A DNA stretch of 64,000 nucleotides from Bradyrhizobium hereditatis (GCF_020329435.1 NZ_JAGKJK010000001.1:558001-622000), one strand, 5' to 3'; positions 44,956 to 54,512 are shown, numbered from the stretch's first letter. The notes: a model not told the origin generated them from the letters alone. Numbers and translations: made by a program.

Positions 44956-46007
44956 GCAAGCTTGTCATTGCCTCGATCGGCCCGGCAAGTTCGGTACAGG
45001 ACGGCGGACGTCCCGGCGCCCAGCGTTACGGGCTGGTGCCGAGCGGCGCAATGGACCGGCTGGCGCTGGCGGCTGCAAATACGCTGGTTGGCAATGAGCC
45101 ATTCGCGGCGGCCGTCGAAGTCGGTCCGTTCGGCGCAAAATTTACCGCCCGCGGCGGAGCCGTGCGCGTCGCTGTGACAGGAGCCGCGCGCAATGCCGAC
45201 ATCGCCGGCCGCACCGTGGCGCCGGATACGTCCGCAACGCTTGCCGATGGCGAGACCCTGACGCTCGGTTTTGCCCGCGGCGGCTCGTTCAGCTATCTCG
45301 CGATCGAAGGTGGGATTGCCGGTGAGCCGACGTTCGGCAGCCTTGCCGTCAACGCGCGTGCCGGCCTCGGCAGCCCCTATCCGCGTCCGCTGCAGGCTGG
45401 CGACGAGTTGCAGACGAAGGCCGCAAGCGGCGCGCCGGAACGGCGGATCGAACTGCCCGCGGCAACCGATGCGCCGATCCGCGTGGTCTGGGGGCCGCAG
45501 GATGACGAATTCGCCGACGAGACCAAACAACTGCTTATCGATAGCGAATGGAAGATATCGGCGACCAGCGACCGCATGGGCTACCGGCTCGAAGGCCCCG
45601 TGCTCAAACATCTCCACGGCCACAACATCGTTTCCGACGGTACCGTCAATGGCAGCATACAGGTGCCCGGCAATGGCCAGCCGATCGTGCTGATGCCGGA
45701 CCGTGGCACCAGCGGCGGGTATCCCAAGATCGCGACCGTGATTTCGGCCGACCTCGGGCGATTGGCCCAGATCCCGGCCGGACGTCCCTTCCGCTTCCGC
45801 GCCGTCAGCATGGCGGAAGCCCAGGTGGAGGCGCGCAAATTTGCAGAGCTGCTGCGCACCTTGCCGGAGCGGCTGCGCGCAATCGAAAACGTTGATCTCA
45901 ACATCGACGCGCTGCACGATGCCAATGTCGCGGGCCACGCCGTCAACGCGGTCGATGCCGGAACCTGGCACGCAGCATCGCTTGCGGATGCAGCAGGGCC
46001 GGATTGA
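44952..46007 (+). CDS. pxpC: 5-oxoprolinase subunit PxpC
   Basis: A 351-residue KipA/biotin-dependent-carboxyltransferase-fold subunit: [20 protein letters not shown] near the start, then [31 protein letters not shown] and the final [16 protein letters not shown]. It works with PxpA and PxpB in the cytoplasm. The start overlaps the end of pxpB; pxpA follows after 38 bases. Confidence 0.92.
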   Translation: MSKLVIASIGPASSVQDGGRPGAQRYGLVPSGAMDRLALAAANTLVGNEPFAAAVEVGPFGAKFTARGGAVRVAVTGAARNADIAGRTVAPDTSATLADGETLTLGFARGGSFSYLAIEGGIAGEPTFGSLAVNARAGLGSPYPRPLQAGDELQTKAASGAPERRIELPAATDAPIRVVWGPQDDEFADETKQLLIDSEWKISATSDRMGYRLEGPVLKHLHGHNIVSDGTVNGSIQVPGNGQPIVLMPDRGTSGGYPKIATVISADLGRLAQIPAGRPFRFRAVSMAEAQVEARKFAELLRTLPERLRAIENVDLNIDALHDANVAGHAVNAVDAGTWHAASLADAAGPD

Positions 46008-46045
46008 CGGGACAAAAAACCACTCACGGGAAGCGGACCAAGAAC

Positions 46046-46822
46046 ATGACAACCATCGACCTCAATTGCGATCTCGGCGAAGGTTTTGGCGCGTGGGAAA
46101 TGGGCAATGACGCCGCGATGATCGAGCTGGCGACGTCGGTGAATGTCGCCTGCGGCTTTCACGCCGGCGATCCCGACATCATGCGCCGCACGGTTGAGCT
46201 TGCGAAAGCGCGCGGCGTCAGCGTCGGCGCACATCCCGGATATCGCGACCTGCACGGCTTCGGCCGGCGGCCGATCCCGGGCTTGAAATCATCGGAGATC
46301 GAAAACCTCGTCGCCTATCAGATCGGCGCATTGCAGGCCATTGCGACCGCCGCCGGTTACAAGGTCACCCACGTCAAGGCGCACGGCGCGCTCTCCAACG
46401 TCGCCTGCGAGGACGACATGACCGCGAAAGCGATCGCTAGCGGCATCAAGTCGGTCGATCCAAACTTGGTCTTCGTGGTGCTCGCCAATTCCAAGTTGGT
46501 GCAGGCCGGCGAAGCCGCCAACCTGCCGATGGTGCACGAAGTGTTCGCCGACCGCGCGTATGAAGACAACGGCTCGCTGGTGTCGCGCAAGAAGCCCGGC
46601 GCTGTGCTGCATGATGCGAAGGAAATCGCGGATCGTGTAGTGCGGATGGTGCAAGACGGAGCGGTCGTCTCAGTCACCGGCAAGGTGATCAAGATGCGCA
46701 CCGACACCGTCTGCATTCATGGCGACACCCCAGGCGCGGTCGATATCGCGCGCAGCGTGCGTCAGGCATTGAAGGATGCGGGGATTACGGTCGCGCCGTT
46801 CAAAACGGCGCTCTCATCCTAG
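46046..46822 (+). CDS. pxpA: 5-oxoprolinase subunit PxpA
   Basis: A 258-residue LamB/YcsF-family subunit beginning [18 protein letters not shown], with [27 protein letters not shown] and [11 protein letters not shown], all diagnostic. Together the three genes form a complete 5-oxoprolinase. The stop overlaps the end of a small leftward gene. Confidence 0.95.
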   Translation: MTTIDLNCDLGEGFGAWEMGNDAAMIELATSVNVACGFHAGDPDIMRRTVELAKARGVSVGAHPGYRDLHGFGRRPIPGLKSSEIENLVAYQIGALQAIATAAGYKVTHVKAHGALSNVACEDDMTAKAIASGIKSVDPNLVFVVLANSKLVQAGEAANLPMVHEVFADRAYEDNGSLVSRKKPGAVLHDAKEIADRVVRMVQDGAVVSVTGKVIKMRTDTVCIHGDTPGAVDIARSVRQALKDAGITVAPFKTALSS

Positions 46823-46971
46823 AACGGATGGACCGAGAGCGTACCGAACACGATGGCGGCAATGAGCGCGAACGCGCTGTAGAGCGCGGCGATATGAAAG
46901 CCGGTGCCGGAACGGCGGGACACCGAACGTGCGTAAAGGTGCAGGCGGGCTTCCGCCGATAGTTCGCGCAT
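46819..46971 (-). CDS. Small membrane protein (50 residues)
   Basis: A frame starting [20 protein letters not shown] with a basic N-terminal part and one C-terminal membrane helix ([19 protein letters not shown]). A GGAG site lies seven bases before the ATG. Its end overlaps pxpA by four bases, tail to tail. Similar tail-anchored mini-proteins are common in this group; function unknown. Confidence 0.5.
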   Translation of the reverse strand: MRELSAEARLHLYARSVSRRSGTGFHIAALYSAFALIAAIVFGTLSVHPF

Positions 46972-47150
46972 GGTCGATCTCCAACGCAGCATGGAGTGCA
47001 TATGGAATATCGATCGCGCCGGGATGCAAGATATCGGCGAAAATAGCGATGCGGGCGCTCCAACCCGCTGCAATTCGAGGGGAAAATTCCCTTTCTCCCG
47101 CTCAAAGCGAGAATTTTATTCGGACCGATTTGGGCTAGTTGGAACCCCGA

Positions 47151-48752
47151 TTAGTAAACGTCCTGCTGGAACCTGCCCTTCTTCTTGAGCTCCCCGACGA
47201 AGCCGACCGCCTCGTCCGTAGTCCGGGCGCCGAACTGGGCGACGATGTCGACCAGCGCGCGCTCGACGTCCTTGGCCATCCGCTTGGCGTCGCCGCAGAC
47301 GTAGACGTGAGCACCCTCGGCAAGCCAGGTCCACAATTCGCGGCCGACCTCGCGCATGCGATCCTGTACGTAGAACTTCTTGTCGCCGTCGCGCGACCAC
47401 GCCAGCGATAGCCGCGTCAACAAGCCCGACGTCTTCATTGCATTGAGCTCGTCGGCATAGAAGAAATCGCAATCGCTGCGCTGATGGCCGAAGAACAGCC
47501 AGTTCTTGCCGGGAGCGCCGGTAGCACGGCGATCAAGCAGGAATGCACGGAACGGCGCGATGCCCGTGCCGGGACCAATCATGATGATCGGCGTTTTGGG
47601 ATCCTGCGGCAGGGCAAAGCCATGGGCCTTCTGCACATAGACCTTCAGTTCGTCGCCGGGATTGATGCGCTCGGCGAGGAACGTCGAAGCAAGACCCAAG
47701 CGTTTGCGCTTATTGATCACGTAGCGCACGCAGTCGACCGTCAGCGACAATTTTCCGGGCGTTGCATTGTGCGACGACGAGATCGAGTAGAGCCGCGGCT
47801 GCAGCGGCTCCAGCGCCTCGACGAAAGCTTCGGGATGCGGACGCACGCCGGAAAATTTTTGCAGCACCGCCATCACGTCCAGCGTCGCGGCGTCGCCGTC
47901 GGGATCCTCGCCCTGCGCCAGCGCCCGCGCCTTCTCGCGGGTAGCACCGCCGGTCAGATACGAGATCAGTTCGAACAGCGAGTCGGGTGCCGGCGACAGA
48001 GAGACATCGTCGATCAGGACTTCGCGCAGCGTCTTGCCGTTCACTTTGGTGGTGTGAGAGGCGCCGAGCAGTGCGATGATCTGGTCCACCAGCCCGACAT
48101 CGTTGCGCGCGAAAATGCCGAAGGAATCGCCGACGACATAGTCGAGGCCAGAGCCGGACAGATCGAACTCGATGTGCCAGGTCTCCTTTTCCGATCCTTC
48201 CTTATTTAAGAGGCGGCGCGACAGGAAGGTGGCCGCGACCGGATTGTCACGCGACCGTCCGGGCTCTGCCATCGCTGCCGGCGGAGCCGGTGCCGCTGCT
48301 GGCGCGGATGACGGTACGGACGGCGCCTTGTCGAGCTCCTCATACAGCGACTTCAGCATCCGCGCGGTTTCCTTGCCGCCGGGGACGCAGAGGTTGAGCC
48401 GCTTTTCGCTCTTGTTTGCGATCGCTTCCGAATAGTTGTGGCAGTCGTAGCCGCACTGACCGCAATCCTGCTGCGCCATCGCCGCCATCATCCGCCGCCG
48501 CAGCGGACGGCCCTCGGCGAGCTTCATGCGCTCGGCCATCGGCATGGTCTGGTCGTGCCAAGGCGCCTCGCCGTCATCGCCATCGCCGGCCGCGCCTTGC
48601 ATGACGGCGGCGCCCTGCTCTGCCGACAAGGGCGTCGGGGCGTCGGCCAATAGTCCGGCAAAGAAACCGTTCAACCAGGAGCGCTGTGCCTCGGAGAACG
48701 GCGCGGTGGAGGGAATGATCTCGATCTTCGGTGGCGGTGTGATCTGGTTCAT
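47151..48752 (-). CDS. Fe-S/FAD reductase partner of the siroheme reductase (CysJ-like without flavodoxin domain)
   Basis: A 533-residue protein. Residues 19-34 match a helix also found in its partner. Cys97, Cys100, Cys104 and Cys122 (QDCGQCGYDCHNYSEA and LCVPGG) form a probable [4Fe-4S] site. Residues about 175-533 are a CysJ-type FAD/NADPH reductase (YSISSS FAD loop, GPGTGIAPFRAFL, YVCGDAKRMAKDV, C-terminal QQDVY). The FMN flavodoxin domain of classic CysJ is missing, and the Fe-S segment seems to take its place. It overlaps the siroheme reductase stop by four bases, so both subunits are coupled. Nitrite rather than sulfite is favoured by NasST upstream. Confidence 0.85.
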   Translation of the reverse strand: MNQITPPPKIEIIPSTAPFSEAQRSWLNGFFAGLLADAPTPLSAEQGAAVMQGAAGDGDDGEAPWHDQTMPMAERMKLAEGRPLRRRMMAAMAQQDCGQCGYDCHNYSEAIANKSEKRLNLCVPGGKETARMLKSLYEELDKAPSVPSSAPAAAPAPPAAMAEPGRSRDNPVAATFLSRRLLNKEGSEKETWHIEFDLSGSGLDYVVGDSFGIFARNDVGLVDQIIALLGASHTTKVNGKTLREVLIDDVSLSPAPDSLFELISYLTGGATREKARALAQGEDPDGDAATLDVMAVLQKFSGVRPHPEAFVEALEPLQPRLYSISSSHNATPGKLSLTVDCVRYVINKRKRLGLASTFLAERINPGDELKVYVQKAHGFALPQDPKTPIIMIGPGTGIAPFRAFLLDRRATGAPGKNWLFFGHQRSDCDFFYADELNAMKTSGLLTRLSLAWSRDGDKKFYVQDRMREVGRELWTWLAEGAHVYVCGDAKRMAKDVERALVDIVAQFGARTTDEAVGFVGELKKKGRFQQDVY

Positions 48753-50533
48753 GAGGACACCTCGGCATCCGCAAGCTTGCGCAAGCTCTCGCCGTCATAG
48801 CGGCGCGCAAACGACAGGAACGTCTCATCGGGCGATGCGCGATGGGTGAGATAGGCTTTCAGCAGCTTTTCGACGGTCTTCGGAGCATCCTCTGCCTTGA
48901 GGTCGCGATAGATCTCCTGCCCGACATCGGCGTTAGGACCAAAGCCGCCGCCGGCAAAGAGGTGATAGCCCTCGACGGTGTCGTCATCCTCGCCGACGGG
49001 AACGCGCGCTGCGATCAGGCCGATATCGCTGATGTAGTGCTGCGCGCAGGAGTGATGACAACCGGTGACATGGATATTGATCGGCGTGTCGAGGGCGACG
49101 CGCGGCTCGCACCAGTCGCCAATTTCGGCCGCATGAAGCTTTGTGTTCGAAGCCGCAAACCGGCAGCCGGCATTGCCGGTGCACGCGACCAGGCCGGCGC
49201 GGATGTGAGAAGCTTCGACCGCAAGCCCGATTTTCCTGATCGCAGCGACTGCAAGCTCGACATTCTCGTCGCGCACGCCCGGTATCAACAAGTTCTGCCA
49301 GACCGTCAGGCGGATATCGCCGTCGCCGAGATCCTGCGCGACCTTCGCTAATCCGCGCATCTGCTCACAGGTGACCTTGCCAAGCGGCAATGATACACCG
49401 ATCCAGTTCAGCGCTTCCTGCTTCTGCCTGTGCACGCCGATATGCGCCATGCGGTCGGCGGCCGGCCGCGGCGCGAGCGCTTCCGGCGGCACGCGCGTGA
49501 ACGGTTTGCCGAGCCGCTCTTCGACCAGTGCGAGGAATTTCTCGTGCCCCATCCCGTCGAGCACGTATTTCAGCCGCGCCTTGTTGCGGTTGGTGCGGTC
49601 GCCGAGGTCGATGAAGATACGGACGATGGCATCCGCCACCTTGGTGGCCTCGGTCGGCTTCACGATGATATCGGTGTACTTGGCGAAATCCTTGTGGCCG
49701 GTGATGCCGCCGATCCCGAGGCGAAACCAGATGCCGGGCTCCGCGCCAAAGCCGTCCCGCACCTCGACCGCCGTGAAGGCGATGTCGTTGGTGTCTTCCA
49801 GCGCCGCGATCTTGCCGGCGCCATCAAAGGCGACGTTGAATTTGCGCGGCAGGCCGTAGAGCGAGCGGTCGTTGAGGATGTGATAGTGCCACTCGCGGGC
49901 ATATTCGCGGGTATCGAGCAGCTCCTGCGGATCGATCCCTGCCGTCGGCGTCCCCGTGACGTTTCGGATGTTGTCTGCGCCGGTGCCGCGCGAACAGAGG
50001 CCGAGGTCCTGAATACCCTCGATCAACGCCACCGCATGCTTAGGAGGAATTTCACGGACCTGCAGATTGGCCCGCGTGGTAACGTGGCAGAATGGTCCGC
50101 ACAGCCGCTCGGCGAGATCGGCTAGGCCTGAAAACTGCCAGTGTTTCACGATGCCGTTCGGGATGCGCAGCCGACACATGTAGGAGTCCTGCGCCGGCGC
50201 GACGTAGAACAGGCCGTAATATCGCCAGCGGAAATTATCCGCCGGACTAGGCGGCGCATTGTCGAGCGCCTGCTGCTTCAGCCGCGGATAGGCATCGAAC
50301 GGATGCTCCTCGCGCTTGAACTTTTCGGGATCGGCGAGCTTCTTGCCGGAAGCGATGACCTTGTCCTGCGCCTTTATGTGCGCGGCATCCGGCCCGGTCG
50401 GTTCGGCATTGCCCCTGCCCGCATTGCTACCGAGGCTACGCCCGACCCGGCTGATCTGCAGGCCCGCGGTAAAGCCCTCGAGATAGCGCTTCTGCTCGTC
50501 GGTGAAGTCGACTGAGAGCGTTTCGATTTTCAT
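48749..50533 (-). CDS. nirA: Nitrite/sulfite reductase hemoprotein (NirA-like)
   Basis: A 594-residue siroheme and [4Fe-4S] enzyme for six-electron reduction of nitrite to ammonia (or sulfite to sulfide). The cluster/siroheme cysteines are in CTGNAGCRFA and VTGCHHSCAQHY near residue 480-520; two sulfite/nitrite reductase half-domains are present (GPFCHVTTRANLQVREI, later VSLPLGKVTCEQMRG). The start at 50533 has AGGAG about ten bases upstream. NasS/NasT lie upstream on the same strand with a 347-base leader between, which argues for nitrite. Confidence 0.88.
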   Translation of the reverse strand: MKIETLSVDFTDEQKRYLEGFTAGLQISRVGRSLGSNAGRGNAEPTGPDAAHIKAQDKVIASGKKLADPEKFKREEHPFDAYPRLKQQALDNAPPSPADNFRWRYYGLFYVAPAQDSYMCRLRIPNGIVKHWQFSGLADLAERLCGPFCHVTTRANLQVREIPPKHAVALIEGIQDLGLCSRGTGADNIRNVTGTPTAGIDPQELLDTREYAREWHYHILNDRSLYGLPRKFNVAFDGAGKIAALEDTNDIAFTAVEVRDGFGAEPGIWFRLGIGGITGHKDFAKYTDIIVKPTEATKVADAIVRIFIDLGDRTNRNKARLKYVLDGMGHEKFLALVEERLGKPFTRVPPEALAPRPAADRMAHIGVHRQKQEALNWIGVSLPLGKVTCEQMRGLAKVAQDLGDGDIRLTVWQNLLIPGVRDENVELAVAAIRKIGLAVEASHIRAGLVACTGNAGCRFAASNTKLHAAEIGDWCEPRVALDTPINIHVTGCHHSCAQHYISDIGLIAARVPVGEDDDTVEGYHLFAGGGFGPNADVGQEIYRDLKAEDAPKTVEKLLKAYLTHRASPDETFLSFARRYDGESLRKLADAEVSS

Positions 50534-50552
50534 GTGCGACGAAGCTCCTGCG

Positions 50553-50622
50553 GCCACCTTGGGTGGCGTCAACGAATGGCATTGACCGCTTGGGAAATCG
50601 GCTCGGCGCAGTGGCCAGCCGA
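50553..50622 (-). promoter_or_regulatory. Hairpins in the nirA leader, candidate NasT antitermination target
   Basis: On the transcript of the minus strand there are two hairpins before nirA: TCGGCT/AGCCGA (50598-50622) followed by a TTTCCC stretch, and GCCACC/GGTGGC with a three-base loop (50553-50567) just before the ribosome site. NasT-type ANTAR proteins act by preventing terminator formation in such leaders. The match to the known two-hexaloop ANTAR target is not shown; this is a candidate only. Confidence 0.4.
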
Positions 50623-50715
50623 AGTTGCAGGCGGTCCGACCAGCTTCGTTGCTGCGGAAATCCATCTTGGACATCGGTCAGCAGGCTTCAGCGACGAGCC
50701 GACCGCACTGCAACA

Positions 50716-50731
50716 TTCAAGTTGCGTGCCA
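50716..50731 (-). promoter_or_regulatory. Sigma-54-like promoter before nirA (imperfect)
   Basis: Minus-strand TGGCAC-N5-TTGAA resembles the -24/-12 pattern TGGCAC-N5-TTGC, but the -12 element has GA in place of GC. It would start a leader of about 170 bases that includes the hairpins. Nitrogen control by RpoN/NtrC would suit the genes. Confidence 0.35.
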
Positions 50732-50880
50732 CACGGGCTCAAATAAATTGTTGATGTGTTTCAAAGCGTTCCGAGGGCGACCTCGAAACTATGAAGCGCG
50801 CTTCACTGCCGCTTCGCAGGCATTATGCCCAATAATTGGGCGCATGCGACTTTTGCCTAATATTGCTTCAGTCGGATCAC

Positions 50881-52047
50881 TCAAGGCTTCCAGCGGCCGA
50901 TCTTGAACGCCGCCAGATGGCCCGCGATGTCGTCCGGGTTAAACGCAGGCCCCACAAAGGCGCCGATGCCGCCAGAGGAGTCGGAGGACGCATCCGGCCG
51001 TCCCATGGCGGTATCGTAGAGCTCCGGCCTGAACACGCCCATAGCGGTCCGCAGCGCATCCGGCCGCATCTCCGTCTGTCCCCAACGCACCATCTGGGCA
51101 TAGAGCCAGGCGGCCTGCGCGGGGTCGGGTCGGCCCGCCCCCTCGCGTCCGACCAGAAGATAGCGACTGCTTTCACGCAGGGCGCCGTCGGGTGAGACCT
51201 TGAGCCGGCCATCGAGGGTGCGCTGGATCACCTCTGCATCGACGCCGATCCGCTGGGGCCGGGCCAGGATGTGCGCGGCTTCCGCACGGTTTTCAGGATG
51301 CTCGATGAAATCGGCAGCCTTCGCCGCGGCCCGCGTCAGCGCCGCCAGCACCTCCGAATTCTTCTCCGACCAGCTCTGCCTGACGGCGAGCACCTTCTCC
51401 GCAGCGCGGACCAAAATATCGGACGAGAAATGCAGGATGTGGCCGACGCCGAGATCGACGGCGATCGAGTTCCAGGGCGCGCCGACGCAGAAGGCGTCGA
51501 CTTGGCCATTGGCGAGGCTGTCCACCATGTAGGGCGGCGGCAATACGACGAGGCGCACGTCCTCGTCAGGGTCCACCCCGCCCGCCGCCATCCAGAAGCG
51601 GAGCTGGTAATTATGGGTGGAGAACGGGAACGTCATGCCGAAGGTCAGGGGATCTGCCCCGCTCTTTCGCCGCTTCGCCACAACGCGGGCGAGCGCCAGC
51701 GCGGTCGCCATGGGATCCAGCGCGTCGCCATCGATCTCGCTCATGATGGCGGCATGCAACGCCGGCGACACCGTGATCGCATTGCCGTTGAGACCCAAAT
51801 TGAACGGCGCCACGATCGGCACCTTGATGTGGCCAAGCCCGAGGCTGGACGCGATCGCCACCGGCGCCAGCAGATGCGCGGCGTCGAACATGCCGATATT
51901 GAGCTTGTCGCGGACATTGGACCACGACACTTCCCGAACCAAGGTGACATCCAGCCCTTCGGCAGCGGCAAAGCCCTTGTCGACGGCGATGATCAGCGCG
52001 GAGGCGTCGACCAGCGGAATGAAGCCGATACGCAGCGGTGTAGTCAT
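50881..52047 (-). CDS. nasS: Nitrate sensor NasS (NrtA-like, cytoplasmic)
   Basis: A 388-residue NrtA/CmpA-type binding protein (LRIGFIPLVDASALIIA, LPPPYMVDSLANGQVDAFCVG) but without any signal peptide, so it stays in the cytoplasm. NasS proteins hold the antiterminator NasT inactive until nitrate or nitrite binds. It overlaps the end of nasT by four bases. No NrtB/NrtD permease genes are adjacent here. Confidence 0.88.
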   Translation of the reverse strand: MTTPLRIGFIPLVDASALIIAVDKGFAAAEGLDVTLVREVSWSNVRDKLNIGMFDAAHLLAPVAIASSLGLGHIKVPIVAPFNLGLNGNAITVSPALHAAIMSEIDGDALDPMATALALARVVAKRRKSGADPLTFGMTFPFSTHNYQLRFWMAAGGVDPDEDVRLVVLPPPYMVDSLANGQVDAFCVGAPWNSIAVDLGVGHILHFSSDILVRAAEKVLAVRQSWSEKNSEVLAALTRAAAKAADFIEHPENRAEAAHILARPQRIGVDAEVIQRTLDGRLKVSPDGALRESSRYLLVGREGAGRPDPAQAAWLYAQMVRWGQTEMRPDALRTAMGVFRPELYDTAMGRPDASSDSSGGIGAFVGPAFNPDDIAGHLAAFKIGRWKP

Positions 52048-52634
52048 TTCAGCAACTCCGACGCGGTCAGGATCGACTGCGCGATCTCGCCGATCTTCTT
52101 TTTCTCGCGCATCGCGGTGGAGCGCATCAGCACATAAGCCTCCTCTTCGGTGAGGCCTTTCACCTTCATCAGAATGCCCTTGGCGCGATCGATCACCTTG
52201 CGTTCCTCGAGCGCCGACTTGGTGCGATCGAGCTCATCCTGCAGCTTGGCGAAGGCATTGAAGCGGGAAATGCAGAGGTCGAGGATCGGCTTGATCCGCT
52301 CCTTCTTCAGGCCGTCGACGATGTAGGCGGAGACGCCGGCCTCGACGGAGGCCTGGATCGAGGCCGCGTCGCTCTGGTCGACGAACATGGCAATCGGCCG
52401 CCGCACCGCGCGGCTAACCTGGAACATCTGTTCCAGAACGTCACGGCTGGGGTTTTCCAGGTCGATGAGGATGACGTCGGGGTCGAGCGCATAAATCCGC
52501 GCCAAAAGGCTCTGCATCTCGCTGATATGCACGACACCGGTATAGCCGGCCTCCCGCAACCCCTCTTCCAGGATTGCGGCCCGGATCGGGCTTTCGTCGA
52601 CAATCACGATTTTCGGCGACGACTCAGCGCTCAT
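52044..52634 (-). CDS. nasT: ANTAR-domain antiterminator NasT
   Basis: A 196-residue response-regulator-like protein: receiver fold (KIVIVDESPIRAAILEEGL, DVILIDLENPSRD) with a C-terminal ANTAR domain (ERKVIDRAKGILMKVKGLTE, EEAYVLMRSTAM). ANTAR domains bind paired hairpins in nascent RNA and prevent termination. NasS overlap supports a nitrate-responsive pair. Confidence 0.92.
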   Translation of the reverse strand: MSAESSPKIVIVDESPIRAAILEEGLREAGYTGVVHISEMQSLLARIYALDPDVILIDLENPSRDVLEQMFQVSRAVRRPIAMFVDQSDAASIQASVEAGVSAYIVDGLKKERIKPILDLCISRFNAFAKLQDELDRTKSALEERKVIDRAKGILMKVKGLTEEEAYVLMRSTAMREKKKIGEIAQSILTASELLK

Positions 52635-52748
52635 CGATCAACTCTTTAACCCGGCAGGGCTTCCATAGCACGTCAGAAGGCCGCGCAAAGCCTTGTAATT
52701 GTGAGTAATTGGGACTAGTTCGTGCCCATCAATCAGGCAGATTTAGAT

Positions 52749-52802
52749 ATGCAACAGGCCGCCGCGCCCAAGATCAGCTTTGTTTCGCTTGGGTGCCCCT
52801 GA
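52749..52802 (+). pseudogene. Relic of a former rimO 5' end
   Basis: A 17-codon frame reading MQQAAAPKISFVSLGCP, then a stop. This is, from memory, how RimO normally begins in this group, up to the first cluster-binding cysteine. The intact rimO starts 444 bases further on with a different N-terminus ([16 protein letters not shown]). The last 30 bases here (52770-52799) align imperfectly (17 of 30) with 53208-53237 in rimO. Confidence 0.65.
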
Positions 52803-52872
52803 GACAACGAATGTAAACTCTTTGAGCCTCTCACTCCCAAAAGAAAAGTGATGCGGGTCATGCGGTCTGAAA

Positions 52873-53118
52873 ATGGCGATGAGCTCAGAAATTGAACGGC
52901 TGATCCAAGCATTCGTGTCCGGCACGGACTGTTCAATCGATGCTGCGAACGAGATCGAGGTTGCCTTGGATGATGGCTTTCCGGACGATGACTATGTGCA
53001 ACAAACTGTTGAAATGCTGGCGATGTATCGGCCTGAGGGTGGGCAATTCCTGTTCGATACGATTGCTATGACACGACGACTGATTGAGACCATCGAGCAC
53101 CTGCGGAAGACCGCTTAG
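52873..53118 (+). CDS. Orphan small protein between rimO relic and rimO
   Basis: An 81-residue acidic, helical protein (MAMSSEIERLIQAFVSGTD, then a DDGFPDDDYVQQTVEML helix and GQFLFDTIAMTRRLIET). No signal or membrane segment. Surrounding DNA (52800-53190) is less GC-rich than its neighbours, which with its position inside a split rimO region suggests recent arrival. I do not recognise a family. Confidence 0.6.
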   Translation: MAMSSEIERLIQAFVSGTDCSIDAANEIEVALDDGFPDDDYVQQTVEMLAMYRPEGGQFLFDTIAMTRRLIETIEHLRKTA

Positions 53119-53192
53119 CCTGCGGGCAGATCGACGACCATTGGTTTAGACATAGCGCCTCAACAACCTAGACATATCCACGAGCCGATTAC

Positions 53193-54512
53193 ATGGAAAG
53201 AGCGCCGCGCATTAGCTTCCACAGCCTTGGTTGCCCCAAGGCGCTGGTGGATTCCGAGCGCATCATTACGCGGCTGCGCGCCGAAGGCTATGAGCTGGCC
53301 CGCAAGCATGACGGCGCCGACATCGTCATCGTCAACACCTGCGGCTTCCTCGACAGCGCCAAACAGGAATCGCTCGGCGCCATCGGCGAGGCGATGGCCG
53401 AGAACGGCAAGGTCATCGTCACCGGCTGCATGGGCGCGGAACCTGAGCAGATCGAGGCCGCCTATCCGGGCGTACTCTCGATATCAGGCCCGCAGCAATA
53501 TGAGAGCGTGCTGGAGGCGGTGCACCGTGCCTTGCCGCCGGTCCATAACCCGCACCTCGATCTGGTGCCGCCGCAGGGCGTCAAGCTGACGCCGCGGCAC
53601 TACGCGTATTTGAAGATTTCCGAGGGCTGCAACAACCGCTGCAGCTTCTGCATCATTCCGAAGCTGCGCGGCGACCTGGTGTCGCGTCCGGCCAATGACG
53701 TGCTGCGCGAGGCGGAGAGGCTCGTCAAAGCCGGCGTCAAGGAATTGCTCGTGATCTCGCAGGACACGTCAGCCTATGGCGTCGACGTGAAATACGCGGA
53801 AAGTCCGTGGAAGGATCGCCAGGTCCGCGCCAAATTTTTTGACCTCGCCAGAGAGCTCGGCGAACTCGGCGCCTGGGTCCGACTGCAATATGTCTACCCC
53901 TACCCGCATGTCGACGAAGTCATCGGCCTGATGACCGAGGGCAAGGTCCTGCCCTATCTCGACATTCCCTTCCAGCACGCGAGCCCTGAAGTCCTGAAAG
54001 CGATGAAGCGTCCCGCCGCGCAGGAAAAGACGCTGGCGCGGATCAAGAAGTGGCGCCAGGAATGTCCTGACCTGACGCTGCGCTCGACCTTCATCGTCGG
54101 CTTCCCCGGCGAGACAGATTCGGATTTCGCCTACCTGCTCGACTGGTTAGAGGAGGCCGAGATCGACCGGCTCGGTTGCTTCAAATACGAGCCGGTGGCC
54201 GGCGCCGCTTCCAACGCGATTCCCAACGCGGTGCCCGACGAGGTCAAGCAGGAGCGCTGGAACGCGCTGATGGCCCGGCAGCAGAAAATCTCCGCCCGCC
54301 GCCTCAAGCGCAAGGTCGGCACAAGGCAGCAAGTCATCGTCGACGAAGTCGGGCCGACGGTTGCAAAGGGTCGTTCAAAGGCCGACGCGCCGCAGATCGA
54401 CGGCGCGGTCTATCTCTCCAGCCGTCGGCCGCTCAAGGTCGGCGAGATCGTCACCGCGAAGATCGAGCGGTCCGATCAGTACGATCTGCACGGCAGCGTC
54501 GCGGGGTTCTAA
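53193..54512 (+). CDS. rimO: Ribosomal protein S12 methylthiotransferase RimO
   Basis: A 439-residue radical-SAM enzyme that methylthiolates an aspartate of ribosomal protein S12. The N-terminal cluster cysteines are in [18 protein letters not shown] and [10 protein letters not shown]; the radical-SAM motif is CNNRCSFC near residue 150, and a TRAM RNA-binding domain ends the protein. Residues after about 12 are normal, but the N-terminal dozen differs from the relic 444 bases upstream. The ribosome site is weak. Confidence 0.93.
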   Translation: MERAPRISFHSLGCPKALVDSERIITRLRAEGYELARKHDGADIVIVNTCGFLDSAKQESLGAIGEAMAENGKVIVTGCMGAEPEQIEAAYPGVLSISGPQQYESVLEAVHRALPPVHNPHLDLVPPQGVKLTPRHYAYLKISEGCNNRCSFCIIPKLRGDLVSRPANDVLREAERLVKAGVKELLVISQDTSAYGVDVKYAESPWKDRQVRAKFFDLARELGELGAWVRLQYVYPYPHVDEVIGLMTEGKVLPYLDIPFQHASPEVLKAMKRPAAQEKTLARIKKWRQECPDLTLRSTFIVGFPGETDSDFAYLLDWLEEAEIDRLGCFKYEPVAGAASNAIPNAVPDEVKQERWNALMARQQKISARRLKRKVGTRQQVIVDEVGPTVAKGRSKADAPQIDGAVYLSSRRPLKVGEIVTAKIERSDQYDLHGSVAGF

